Of a stretch of DNA of 64,000 nucleotides, positions 46,386-55,991 are shown piece by piece. The number at the start of each line of letters is the position of its first letter. Within the stretch, counting starts at the first letter, position 1. The notes beneath the pieces are model-generated. The model did not search any database and was not told the DNA's origin. It was given only the letters and a program-made list of their open reading frames with translations. Source of the stretch: Glandiceps talaboti (Eukaryota; Hemichordata; Enteropneusta; Spengelidae); NCBI RefSeq assembly GCF_964340395.1, contig NC_135553.1, positions 27,695,449 to 27,759,448 of the forward strand. The letters run 5' to 3'. Position numbers and translations under genes: made by a program.

Positions 46386-47043
46386 GGAATTCAGTTTGTT
46401 ACATTTGTATTTCATTATAACCATACTGCCCATGGGGCACTATTCAACATGGCATATATTGGGTTTTATTCAACATGGTCAGCTTTCTTAGACAGGGTAC
46501 TGGGCATGATGTCAAATTTTTGACAGCCTTTACCAAACTATATCGCTTTCATCATTTGAACTTCATATAATCAGGATAGTTTGTCTAGACAATCTCCCTT
46601 CTAGTATTGTGTTCATGCGAGTGAAGTGGTTTTAATTGCCAAATGTCTCCATTGTACATGTATGTACGCACAGTAGTTGGAGATCAAAGCCTTTGTTTAG
46701 AAATGAAGTCAAATCCTACCTACATTTCACACTGTGTGAAGAATCGTGTTTTTGTTGTCAGTGAAGTTTCATCTGTTTCTAGCGCTACAAATAACAGTAA
46801 CAGTAAAACATTTGTTGTAGGTGTTAAAAACGATTGTTTTCTGATGGAAAATCAGTTCGTTGTGAACAGGAGAAATTGATTTTGCACTGTTAGATATCAA
46901 CAATGTGTCATAATCAATGTTGTATTGAATTTCCATGACTGAAGGCCTATTTCAGATTAATAGTAAAATTTTGGTGAAAAAAAAACAGTTTGTTTGGCCA
47001 AGCCGTAGAAAAGATGTTCCTGAACAAAAGAATAATCTAATGT
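46386..47043 (+). other. Intron 9 interior
   Basis: AT-rich. It may include more decayed retrotransposon sequence; the 78-codon frame at 46643-46879 is not recognised. Confidence 0.45.
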
Positions 47044-47751
47044 AATCATGGCTTGACAGGCAAGATATAATGCAAGAAGGTAGAATCATGGCTTGACAGG
47101 CAAGATATAATGCAAGAAGGTAGAATCATGGCTTGACAGGCAAGATATAATGCAAGAAGGTAGAATCATGGCTTGACAGGCAAGATATAATGCAAGAAGG
47201 TAGAATCATGGCTTGACAGGCAAGATATAATGCAAGAAGGTAGAATCATGGCTTGACAGGCAAGATATAATGCAAGAAGGTAGAATCATGGCTTGACAGG
47301 CAAGATATAATGCAAGAAGGTAGAATCATGGCTTGACAGGCAAGATATAATGCAAGAAGGTAGAATCATGGCTTGACAGGCAAGATATAATGCAAGAAGG
47401 TAGAATCATGGCTTGACAGGCAAGATATAATGCAAGAAGGTAGAATCATGGCTTGACAGGCAAGATATAATGCAAGAAGGTAGAATCATGGCTTGACAGG
47501 CAAGATATAATGCAAGAAGGTAGAATCATGGGCCTTTACAGGCAAGATATAATGCAAGAAGGTAGAATCATGGGCCTTTACAGGCAAGATATAATGCAAG
47601 AAGGTAGAATCATGGCTTGACAGGCAAGATATAATGCAAGAAGGTAGAATCATGGGCCTTTACAGGCAAGATATAATGCAAGAAGGTAGAATCATGGGCC
47701 TTTACAGGCAAGATATAATGCAAGAAGGTAGAATCATGGGCCTTTACAACT
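47044..47751. repeat. 40-bp tandem array, about 17 copies, very homogeneous, intron 9
   Basis: Unit AATCATGGCTTGACAGGCAA + GATATAATGCAAGAAGGTAG. About a dozen consecutive units are identical; the last part contains a second unit type with ATGGGCCTTTACAGGCAAG in place of ATGGCTTGACAGGCAAG. The array ends about 100 bases before the exon 10 acceptor. Its homogeneity indicates recent expansion or an assembly-sensitive region. Confidence 0.97.
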
Positions 47752-47855
47752 GAGAAAAAGAAATGAGTAACAATTATTCAATTGTATACAGGACATGAAT
47801 TAGAGATTGTTTGTTAGTGCCATTAAACTAAATTTCCTGTTTGTTATTATTGTAG

Positions 47856-47987
47856 TCACAAGAGTGAAGACAAAGGAAGTAGCAGTCCTGTCAAGAGAGG
47901 GCCAGGTAGACCAAGAAAGAGAAAATTTAGCATTCCCACTCCTACTCCCAAATCTCCAAGGGGAAAGCAGGACTTAAGGGAAGAAAG
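47856..47987 (+). CDS. TNRC18/BAHCC1: BAHCC1/TNRC18-family gene, exon 10 (AT-hook 1)
   Basis: The exon is 132 nt, acceptor TATTGTAG, donor GAAAG|GTATAG, phase 2 at both ends. It encodes (D)HKSEDKGSSSPVKRGPGRPRKRKFS and IPTPTPKSPRGKQDLREE. KRGPGRPRKRK is a canonical AT-hook (GRP core flanked by basic residues) for minor-groove binding to AT-rich DNA. In vertebrate BAHCC1 and TNRC18 the same SPARRGPGRPRKRK segment follows directly after the coiled coil, so exon order and content match. The ORF on the minus strand here is a shadow. Confidence 0.95.
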
Positions 47988-48111
47988 GTATAGCTTTGTT
48001 TCTTTCAAATTATCCAATGTATATTTTACCGTTATTGATTCTTGAAGTGGTTGTTTAATTTCATATTTTTTCATCAGCTCATATTTGTATATAAGTTATT
48101 GCCGTGACATC

Positions 48112-48365
48112 TTGTGCTGTGTTGTACTGTACTGTTCTGTGCTGTGCTAGATGCTATTCTTTTTGGCACTGTACTGTACTGTACTGTACTGTACTGTACT
48201 GTACTGTACTGTACTGTACTTTGCTAGATGCATTTCTTTTCTGTACTGACATACTGTACTGAACTGCACTGCATTGTACTGTACTGTACTACATGCTGTG
48301 CTGTCCTAGATGCTGTCCTTTTCGGTACTGTACTGTCTTACCTTGTGCTTTACTGCAGCCATACT
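48112..48365. repeat. (CTGTA)n pentanucleotide array and related TGCTGT motifs, intron 10
   Basis: A pure CTGTA run spans about 48171-48222, bracketed by degenerate TGTACTGT, GTGCTGTGCTAGATG and CTTTTCGGTACTG motifs. The flanking TGCTAGATGC block recurs three times. Confidence 0.9.
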
Positions 48366-48629
48366 TTCACAAACATAGTGAGTGGCCTCATTTGCATGCA
48401 GGTATGTGATTATTTTTTCAATATTGGACTGCAGTGCAAATACTACTAGTATGTGTGCACAGTTGTGCAAGTAATCTCTGGTACATATGTAATCATGTAC
48501 TGAATGTATTGCATTCTACAAGTTATAGAATTAAAGTGCACTGTACTGTACTGCTGAGTCTGTATTATTTTGCATTTAGCTATGCAGTACTATATTTGGT
48601 GACCCAAACTTCAATTTGTAATATTACAG

Positions 48630-48789
48630 TAGTACGAAGCATAAACTGTTGAAGAGTTCCTCCATCGATTCTAGCTCCTCAGAAGAACCACCAAAGAAGA
48701 AGAAAAAAGTGTCAAAAGATAAAGAAAAGAAGTCTAAAAAAGATGGGTCAGCAAAAATAATCATTACTGAGAGTACTTCATCAGAGAAG
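48630..48789 (+). CDS. TNRC18/BAHCC1: BAHCC1/TNRC18-family gene, exon 11 (Lys-rich)
   Basis: The exon is 160 nt, acceptor ATATTACAG, donor GAGAAG|GTATGT. It enters in phase 2 (AG|T = Ser) and leaves in phase 0. It encodes STKHKLLKSSSIDSSSSEEP, PKKKKKVSKDKEKKSKKDGS and AKIIITESTSSEK. PKKKKKV is close to a classical nuclear localisation signal. Confidence 0.87.
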
Positions 48790-48975
48790 GTATGTTTTAT
48801 ATGAGAAGTATATTAAAATTGAGCAAAGACATCCTAAATGAAAGCTACAAATATTAAATTTTTTAGGCAAAGATAATTTTTACCACTAAAACTTTCCAAC
48901 TATTTTATGGCTCTCTAATGAGACAATGTTCATACATATTCTATCTTTATGACATATTTATTTTCAATTTTTCAG

Positions 48976-49357
48976 CCAAAAAAGAAGAAATCCAAGAGTG
49001 GAATTGAGAAAGCTGGTAAGATTGTGGCATCTGGTAGTGTACCAGAAGGCATTGGTAAAATCAAAGTCAAGAAGAGTTCCACACTGCCCAGTAAAAGTAA
49101 AAAAAGTAACAGGACACCATCCACTGACTTGACATTAGCAGGTCAATTATTGTCTTCACCAAGTAAGAGTAAGAAGAACACAAAGATATCATCCATCGAC
49201 TTGGGATTATCTACTGAGTCTAACTTCTCTCCCAGTAAAAGTAAAAAGAGTACCAAGATGGCATCCACTGACTTGACTCACTCCAGTGAATCTGTGATAA
49301 AGCCTCCTAAAACTAAGAAGTCAAAAACTGCATCTACAGAGGAGTCTCTTGTGAAAA
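48976..49357 (+). CDS. TNRC18/BAHCC1: BAHCC1/TNRC18-family gene, exon 12 (SPSKSKK repeats)
   Basis: The exon is 382 nt, acceptor TTTTTCAG, phase 0 in, phase 1 out at GTGAAAA|GTAAAG. It encodes PKKKKSKSGIEKAGKIVASG and then three degenerate internal repeats of the type (L)PSKSKKSN/T.K.(S)STDL: SKSKKSNRTPSTDL, SKSKKNTKISSIDL and SKSKKSTKMASTDL, plus KTKKSKTASTEESL. The donor was chosen because only it gives the phase needed by exon 13 (A|TT = Ile). The open frame continues about 80 nt into a family A fragment, which is intronic. Confidence 0.82.
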
Positions 49358-49397
49358 GTAAAGAGAAACATACTCATGTTGAACTTTTATTTATATT

Positions 49398-49560
49398 TAG
49401 CACAACTAAACTGAGGTGTGTGTGTGTGTGTGTGTGTGTGTAAACACCTTAATGTCAAAAACCGCTGAACCGATTGCCATTGTATTTGGTGGGTCCATTA
49501 CCTTGGGTGTCTAGTTGGGAAATTGTTCAAATGAAAATGATCGCATCAGAAATGTGCATT
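49398..49560 (+). repeat. Family A element, left fragment with (GT)n
   Basis: TAGCACAACTAAACTGAGGT opens the fragment, then a GT run (49415-49441). AACCGCTGAACCGATTGCCA and GTCTAGTTGGGAAATTGTTC follow. It is cut off after about 160 bp. Confidence 0.82.
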
Positions 49561-49760
49561 TTACATTTCAAAATGAGATTTGTTGTATTACAAAATGCTT
49601 TGACTTCAGCCTTGAAATGAAATTTTCTTGTTTTATTGATGCAATGAAATCATTAAATCTTTTATGGGCTACTTCACATATCAATGTCAATGGCATAAAG
49701 ATTAACATCTGTTTAAGGTTACTTGGCAACCACAGCCTGTTTTTAACAGAGCTGAATTAA

Positions 49761-50724
49761 AGTACACAGGGAAGAATCACCTTGACTATTTCCGACGTAA
49801 TTTGACACAGCACAAAGTGTTTTGGACTTTGAACTTATTTGCATATGTCAAATTGTCCATGCTCACGTCCCACCACAGCCAGTCAAAGAGGAGGAACATT
49901 ATAGTCCAATATTCCTGCTCCTTTCCCAAAATATACTCAAGAATTGTCATTCCCGACAAAAAAATCGTATTTACTGCACTAATCTTTTAAAATTCCTGCG
50001 ATGTCACAACTCATGCACTATCGGGCGATCCGTTATGCAGAGACCTACTTCCACATTCCACTCCATCATGGTGCCACCCATAACCTCTCATGAATATTTA
50101 TTAAATTACGTCATCTTTGGTTTTGTTCGGCAAGATTTTTCCACGTTCGGACTAATCCTTTGACCCAACTTTGCGTGTTAGCAATGATAATGTAGTTCTA
50201 TGGTAATTCTTCAGACTCTGACCTATCGGTGTTTGGTACTTGTTTTTCAATCGGATCACTCGTTACAGATTTACATGATTTCGCCTGGGACTTGAAAATG
50301 AGAACGTTTGGACTCAAAAATGGACCATTTTCACAGTTTTTACTTATAATTAATTGGGAATTCACCTATTTTTTTTTTTATCAAACATCGATAGAATATG
50401 TTGTTTTGAATGTGTCTAGGTCACAGTTCAGGGTGTACGCCAAATACATTTACAGGAAACGCTCGCCGAAATTTTCACCGATTTTTTCCCAATAGCTTGA
50501 CCAAATTTGACATTTTTGTAAAGAAAATTGCTTCCACCAAGCAATTATTTTTTCATACATCGATTCACTAGGTATTTTTAAGTCTGTATTCGAAGTTTCA
50601 TGAAAATTAAACAGCAAATTTCCATATGAGTGGCATGTGAAGTCAACAATGTATGTTAGTAATTGTTACAGATCTAAAGGCCTGTAATCGGCAGCGGTTG
50701 GCCAGCGGTTCTTCCCCGTGTACC
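49761..50724. mobile_element. Second TTAA-flanked element, 964 bp, intron 12
   Basis: The left end AGTACACAGGGAAGAATCAC begins directly after TTAA (49757-49760). The right end, read on the minus strand, is GGTACACGGGGAAGAACCGC, directly before TTAA (50725-50728). The ends match at about 16 of 20 bases. The TTAA duplication points to the piggyBac/Kolobok group. Small + frames (for example 49822-50163) show no transposase motif. Different end sequence from the 3.24-kb element. Confidence 0.65.
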
Positions 50725-50904
50725 TTAAATCTCAGACACTATGATTAAAACAGGTTCATATAAATACACAATCCTTAATCATTCAAAAAAACATTTTGTA
50801 CAAAGAATAAGAAGTCACATTTTATGGGGAAAGAAAAATAGTCATATCAAGACCTGCATGATCATACTGTGTTTGGCAGGTTAAATTTCCTGCATGTACC
50901 GACA

Positions 50905-51512
50905 ATTTCCATGATATTTGATGGGTGTATTACCTTGGGTGTCTAGTTGGGAAATTGTTCAAATCAAAATGATCTTACTACAAGTGTGTGATTTGGGTCG
51001 AAAAATGTCATTTTTGGTCAAAAAACTTACTCCAAAAAATTGCGCAGATGGGTCTGAAATTTGGTGGGAACATTCTTAGGGGTGTTTAAGCATTCAAAAA
51101 ATGTTTGCAAATGTGCCTAGCAACAAGACCACACCCATAGCAACAGCCAAACAGTGAGGTATTTCACAAAGATAACCACTGGGATTAAAAGACAATTGAA
51201 TAAGCATTCAAAAAATGTATGCAAATATGCCTAACAACAAGACTACACCCATAGCAACAGCCGAATGATCAGATATATTGCAATGATAACAACAGGGATT
51301 AATAGATAGTTGAATGAACATTCCAAATATGTATGTAAATTTGCCTAGCAACAAGACCATGCTCATAGCAACAGCCAAATGATCAGATATATTGCAATGA
51401 TAACCGGGATTTATAGATAATTGAATGAACATTCCAAAAATGTATGTAAATTTGCCTAGCAACAAGACCACGCCCATAGCAACAGCCAAATGATCAGATA
51501 CATCGCCATGTG
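50905..51512 (+). repeat. Family A element, internally deleted copy
   Basis: It starts at CCATGATATTTGATGGGTGT. One GGTCTGAAATTTGGTGGGAA monomer is joined to four near-identical ACAAGACCACRCCCATAGCA monomers. The minus strand reads AVAMGVVLLLGKFTYIFGMF repeatedly. Confidence 0.83.
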
Positions 51513-51609
51513 ATTAGGACTAAATGATGGATACTACATCATCTAGTTTACAGGAATAGCTGATCACTCATCAATGTTACTAAAATGGAATCACCTGTCT
51601 TCATTTTAG

Positions 51610-51741
51610 TTCCCAAAGAAAAGAAGAAAATATCAACAAAAGAAGAATCAGGAAGTAAAATTAAACATAAAACCGACAAGCCAAAAGCCAGAGGAAGACC
51701 TAAATCATTGACTTGTTCTCCACCGGATTTAGCTGATCTAG
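51610..51741 (+). CDS. TNRC18/BAHCC1: BAHCC1/TNRC18-family gene, exon 13 (AT-hook-like 2)
   Basis: The exon is 132 nt, acceptor TTCATTTTAG, donor CTAG|GTATAG, phase 1 at both ends. It encodes IPKEKKKISTKEESGSKIKH, then KTDKPKARGRPKSLTCSPPD. KPKARGRPKS is a second AT-hook-like motif (RGRPK core). Confidence 0.83.
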
Positions 51742-51796
51742 GTATAGTAATGGTAGATTAACTATCAGCATGTTAACACACAGACACAAATTAAAA

Positions 51797-53084
51797 CAGG
51801 GTTCACACGGTCCTGGAAAACCCTGGAATTTCAAACCCTCCCTGGAAAACCCTGGAAAAAATGTGCCCTACCCCTGGAAAACCCTGGAAAATGATCGATT
51901 AATATTGACGATCGCCATGTCTGTGCTCAAGCCACCCATTCATATGATTCTGAGTCTCGTAATTGTGAAATGGTGAAAATATTTTCAAAGTCTTTCGCCA
52001 CGGTGGTGAATCAAAATTCACGCTGATTAAATCCATACAGTCAAACGATCGTTCCACGAGACACTTTGCCCCACAGACCGTGCCTATGCGTAGTTGAATG
52101 GGCGCCGCAGTGTTTGTTTCGATCTTGCGTATATTGCTTCTCCATCTGCAGTCGTCATTTCAGGGACATGATATTGTAATAGTCCCGGCCGGGGGTAACA
52201 GTAGGTCTGTTAACAAGATTATCGTAACATTGTAACGAGTATCAAAGCATCATCAACCGCGATTAGAAATTGTTACACTGAGTTTGGCGCCCGAGTCGAC
52301 ATACTACAAGCTCAGGCATGGCAATACTAGGGCTAGGGCTTAGGGAAGTGCAGTTGACTTTCCGGGTTGTGGAAGTACGGTTGTGACTTTTATGTCGTCG
52401 ATAAATGGGTATTTGTGTTACATATTCTAAAAGAATAAACTACTGTTTTATGTTGTCGGTACAGTAACATTCGTCAATGGTCAAGTTGAGTTGAGTTGAG
52501 AAATCACGATGTTCCGCAACATGTGGCATCCATACATAAACATCAAGACGCAATCGATGAACGTATTCAGTTATTCATAGCTCAAAATTTTGTTACGTAA
52601 ATGACGTTTTTATTCAAAATTTTGAAGAAAAAAATTATTTTAGGTGACTTATAAATCTAGTAACATCAAACCATACAATAACAAGGACAAACTTTAGTTT
52701 TTAATTTGTTTTTCTGGATATGTCTGAATTAGACTGATGAATGCTGCAACTCAATCTTACACGATCAATGCACCAGCTCGATGAAACGGCTACTTAGGGG
52801 GTAGGACAGAGGTTTCTCCGTTAATCTTAGCATGCAAACGTGGTTTTGAAACCAATGTCTTGCAAAGTGTCGATTGTCTTTAAAATGTTTTGTCACATAT
52901 TATGGGAACTGTTGTTAATTTCTTCTCGTCCACATCAGACAATTAGATGTCATTAAAAAAAATACTTTAGTGTCAACACCCCTGGAAATTGGCCAAAATC
53001 AATACGAATAACCTCCCCGGAACACTGATGAAAAACCCCTGGAAAGTCCTGGAATTTTGTTTTGCTTTAAGTGTACGAACCCTG
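51797..53084. mobile_element. Family C transposon, full copy in intron 13
   Basis: The ends are CAGGGTTCACAC and GTACGAACCCTG. The flanks share TAAAA on both sides (51792-51796 and 53085-53089), one base shorter than the 6-bp duplication of the 24372 copy. The interior is collinear with that copy (GTTCCACGAGACACTTTGCC, CAGTCCCGGCCGGGGGTAAC region) and diverges by a few percent. No transposase frame. Confidence 0.85.
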
Positions 53085-53096
53085 TAAAAGTACTAC

Positions 53097-53098
53097 TG

Positions 53099-53159
<61 letters not shown>

Positions 53160-53183
53160 ATTATTATTTATTATTATTTATTA

Positions 53184-53215
<32 letters not shown>

Positions 53216-53225
53216 ATTATTATAC
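53097..53225. repeat. (ATT)n microsatellite
   Basis: Long ATT/TTA run with a few interruptions, directly following the family C copy. It explains the poly-Leu open frame here. Confidence 0.95.
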
Positions 53226-53303
53226 ATTATTCTGTCAACTCTTAGATAAATAGATACAAGCTTAGTTTAGTATATAAAACCTTGATATATCAAGTTATGC
53301 CCC

Positions 53304-53480
53304 AGGGCCTCTAAAGTTGTATCATTATTTTGGTTGCTAGGGCCTCTAAAATTTTATCATTATTTTGGTTGCCAGGGCCTCTAAAGTTGTATCATTATTT
53401 TGGTTGCCAGGGCCTCTAAAGTTGTATCATTATTTTGCTTGCCAGGGCCTCTAAAGTTGTATCATTATTTTGCTTGCTAG
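53304..53480. repeat. 35-bp tandem repeat, five copies
   Basis: Unit CCAGGGCCTCTAAAGTTGTA + TCATTATTTTGGTTG, with single-base differences, in intron 13. Confidence 0.93.
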
Positions 53481-53570
53481 CCATAATACAAAAGATGACA
53501 TATATTTGACCAAATAGTGGAATTATTAAGACCATTCAAACTAAGCTGATTGTGTGTATGTGTCACACAG

Positions 53571-53849
53571 ATATGTTGGGTTTGGAAATTAAGGATAAAT
53601 GGAGCAATGAATCCTTCAAATCACCAGAAATTCCACCAAAAAAGTCTAAAGACAAAAAGAAGAACAAAGATAAAGACAAGATAAAGGCAAGCAAACAGAA
53701 AAAGAAGAGTTTAGAAGAAGAAGCTGCATACAAGGCTAGATCAGAACAATATGATGACATCATTGATGGCGTAATTAGTAGGTTTACTAGTATGGTCAAA
53801 GAACAAGATACAACGCCATCTGTTACAACAACAAATGAAAATGTTTATG
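53571..53849 (+). CDS. TNRC18/BAHCC1: BAHCC1/TNRC18-family gene, exon 14
   Basis: The exon is 279 nt, acceptor GTCACACAG, donor TATG|GTAGGC, phase 1 at both ends (93 codons). It encodes DMLGLEIKDKWSNESFKSPE, then PPKKSKDKKKNKDKDKIKAS, KQKKKSLEEEAAYKARSEQY, and DDIIDGVISRFTSMVKEQDT. The Lys-rich part is probably disordered. The last 40 residues have a helix-forming pattern. Confidence 0.86.
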
Positions 53850-53945
53850 GTAGGCCACATTCCATATTTTGTTCTAACAAAAATGATTGTATGTATAATA
53901 CAAACACAATGTTGTTGCCTTAGTATGCATGATAATTAGTTGTTA

Positions 53946-54560
53946 TTAGGGCTATTACAATGGGCTGTCCATCTATTCATAATACATCGTTTCTCAGAAA
54001 TGCAATATAAAATTTCTTTAAAATCATCATGTCGGGCATACAAATGTATGCACGTCAATTTGTTTTTTGATATATGAAAATTTGACCAAATGGCAGTCAT
54101 ATTTGTAGTGTTAAAATTCAATAGTTACTGCATACTAGTATTCAAAAACTGTAATATGCAGACACGCCATCCGAGTGTCTACCCTCATATTATCAGATGC
54201 AAGCTATCTTTCTAGACTTTGACCTTGACAGTCAGGGTCAATTATCAAAATCAAGCCAATTTCTGCCTATCACAGACACATTGTAGTATTTACATATATT
54301 GCTAATTTATTTGAAATCATGATTACAAGTAATATTGATTATTTTGGTGACTCATATCACTTTCTACTCAATTGCAGCTGTAGTTGTAGTGAACAATCAT
54401 GATTTACCAATTAACTTAAAATGTTAATACATGGAGACTACATGAAAGTGTCTATTTGAAGGGGGTATGTCTTATATGAAGACTTGTCTTCATTCAGTTT
54501 TATAGGAAAATACAAGTGACCTAAGGGTTCTTTGTCACTCTGAGTTGCTAGTAGCGACAA
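53946..54560 (+). repeat. Family B dispersed repeat, copy 2, with hairpin at its end
   Basis: Collinear with 11030-11700 (TACAATGGGCT, TTTCTCAGAAATGCAATAT, GTCAATTTGTTTTTTGATAT, GTGAACAATCATGATTTACC). It is followed by a hairpin at 54483-54602: the left arm with TTGTCTTCATTCAG ... GTGACCTAAGGGTT pairs with the right arm AACCCTTAGGTCAC ... CTGAATGAAGACAA. Confidence 0.75.
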
Positions 54561-54602
54561 ACCCTTAGGTCACAAATGTTTTCCAGCTGAATGAAGACAA
54601 AT

Positions 54603-55217
54603 ATTTGGGAATCATATAATTATACCTCCTCAAGCATAATTAAAAGGTCTGGAAAATTATGATTTGGAATGATTTGACACATATGTCGAGCATCACAAAA
54701 CCAGTCACATAGACATGAGTCGACGTGATAGAGCAACCAGGGTATATAATCTATATTTTCTGTTCAAAGATGATCACTTGGTTTGAGTATGGTATAATAA
54801 TATTGAAATACTTAAGACATTATCAAATCAGTGAAAAAAATGAACTATGTTATTTTACAACAGTAAACATTTTCAAACCACCATGATTCACACTGAATGT
54901 TCTCGTCCTAACACTGCACATTGTATTACCACCTGGCACAGACCTATATTACCACTACTGCCTAATATAACGTTTCTCAGGGGATTAAAGTATTCACATT
55001 GCAACCTGCTATCCTACCATGTACCCAAATATACAGCTGGGTTGAATGCTGCACAATCATGGTCGAAATCATACCCAAGGACCTTGACAGTGACGATCAA
55101 AATATAGACTCAAACCAACAACGTATAGATTCCAAGTCAAACAATTCGACCATTACAATTTCACATTACAAATAAGATTTGTAATTGGTGTTTTCTCTTT
55201 ATTTGTTCAATGACTAG
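54603..55217 (+). other. End of intron 14
   Basis: AT-rich. The 86-codon frame at 54847-55107 has no recognisable domain or splice support. It ends in CAATGACTAG, a weak acceptor chosen because it fits the phase. Confidence 0.5.
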
Positions 55218-55427
55218 ACATTAGTAATATTGAGTCTAATCAACCCACCATTACCAGTGGTCTGGGATTACTTGCTGAATTTGCTGTCGCTGCCTCAACA
55301 CCAAAGACAACTACCAAGAGAAAAAGACACAGTTCAGGCATGGAGTCTGAAACATCACTATCGGATACTGAAGTCAAGAAGAGAAAGCCAGGCAGACCAA
55401 AGAAGTCCAGTTCTACTGAACCTCAAG
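55218..55427 (+). CDS. TNRC18/BAHCC1: BAHCC1/TNRC18-family gene, exon 15 (AT-hook 3)
   Basis: The exon is 210 nt, acceptor AATGACTAG, donor CAAG|GTGATT, phase 1 at both ends (G|AC = Asp). It encodes DISNIESNQPTITSGLGLLA, EFAVAASTPKTTTKRKRHSS, GMESETSLSDTEVKKRKPGR and PKKSSSTEPQ. KKRKPGRPKK is a good AT-hook. GLGLLAEFA resembles a short hydrophobic GL.LLA.FA-type block of the family. A second AG at 55223-55224 is out of phase. Confidence 0.85.
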
Positions 55428-55539
55428 GTGATTTCATTGTTGTTTCATGTACCTCATAAAAATGTTAAAGGAATTCATGTCAGCCATCTTGTTTTTGTGA
55501 TATGTAATTCAACGTTGTTGTTTAGAAGTACCAGTCTGT

Positions 55540-55735
55540 TCAACTATGATGCTTACCTGTTGGCAAAATACTGATGGTATTAAACCCACATTAATTCCTC
55601 CAATCAATGCCAAGAAATTTTTGGCCCCACCCACTCCACCTTACCTGGCTCCATATTTGGATAGCTTAATCTCCCGCCTAAGTGGCAGTTACCGCATACG
55701 TACTTGTGTCTTTTATCGCATGGCAGTACAAGTGT
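55540..55735 (+). repeat. DIRS left inverted terminal repeat
   Basis: Complementary, with scattered mismatches and indels, to about 59637-59800. Open frames on both strands here (55546-55893, 55604-55834) are terminal-repeat shadows. Confidence 0.85.
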
Positions 55736-55991
55736 GTAGACAGATATTATTGTTTTTGTCTTCAAGTACCTTCCCTCCAATTCCATTATACACACTGGGT
55801 TTTTTTCTACTTGGTTGGCCCTTTGGTTACCCAAAAGATCCTAGGATTACAGCTAAGTGTCGATTTATTGTCTCTCTCTCTCTTTGCGATTGAGATTTGT
55901 TGTGTGTTTTTCTTCTTTGTGCAGGCGTTGCTTGTATATAGACGCCATTTCCTTACTGTGTTGCATTTTTTCAGTCGTTCATTTCGTCATG

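Noticed and set aside
46022-46420. 132-codon frame starting at the exon 9 donor as a real exon extension
   Set aside because: GTGAGT at 46022 is a strong donor, the next exon fits in phase, and the frame content is reverse-transcriptase debris.
49351-49352. Alternative GT donor of exon 12 at 49351
   Set aside because: Would leave phase 0, incompatible with exon 13; the donor at 49358 fits.
53071-53253. Poly-Leu membrane-like frame
   Set aside because: Produced by the (ATT)n microsatellite.
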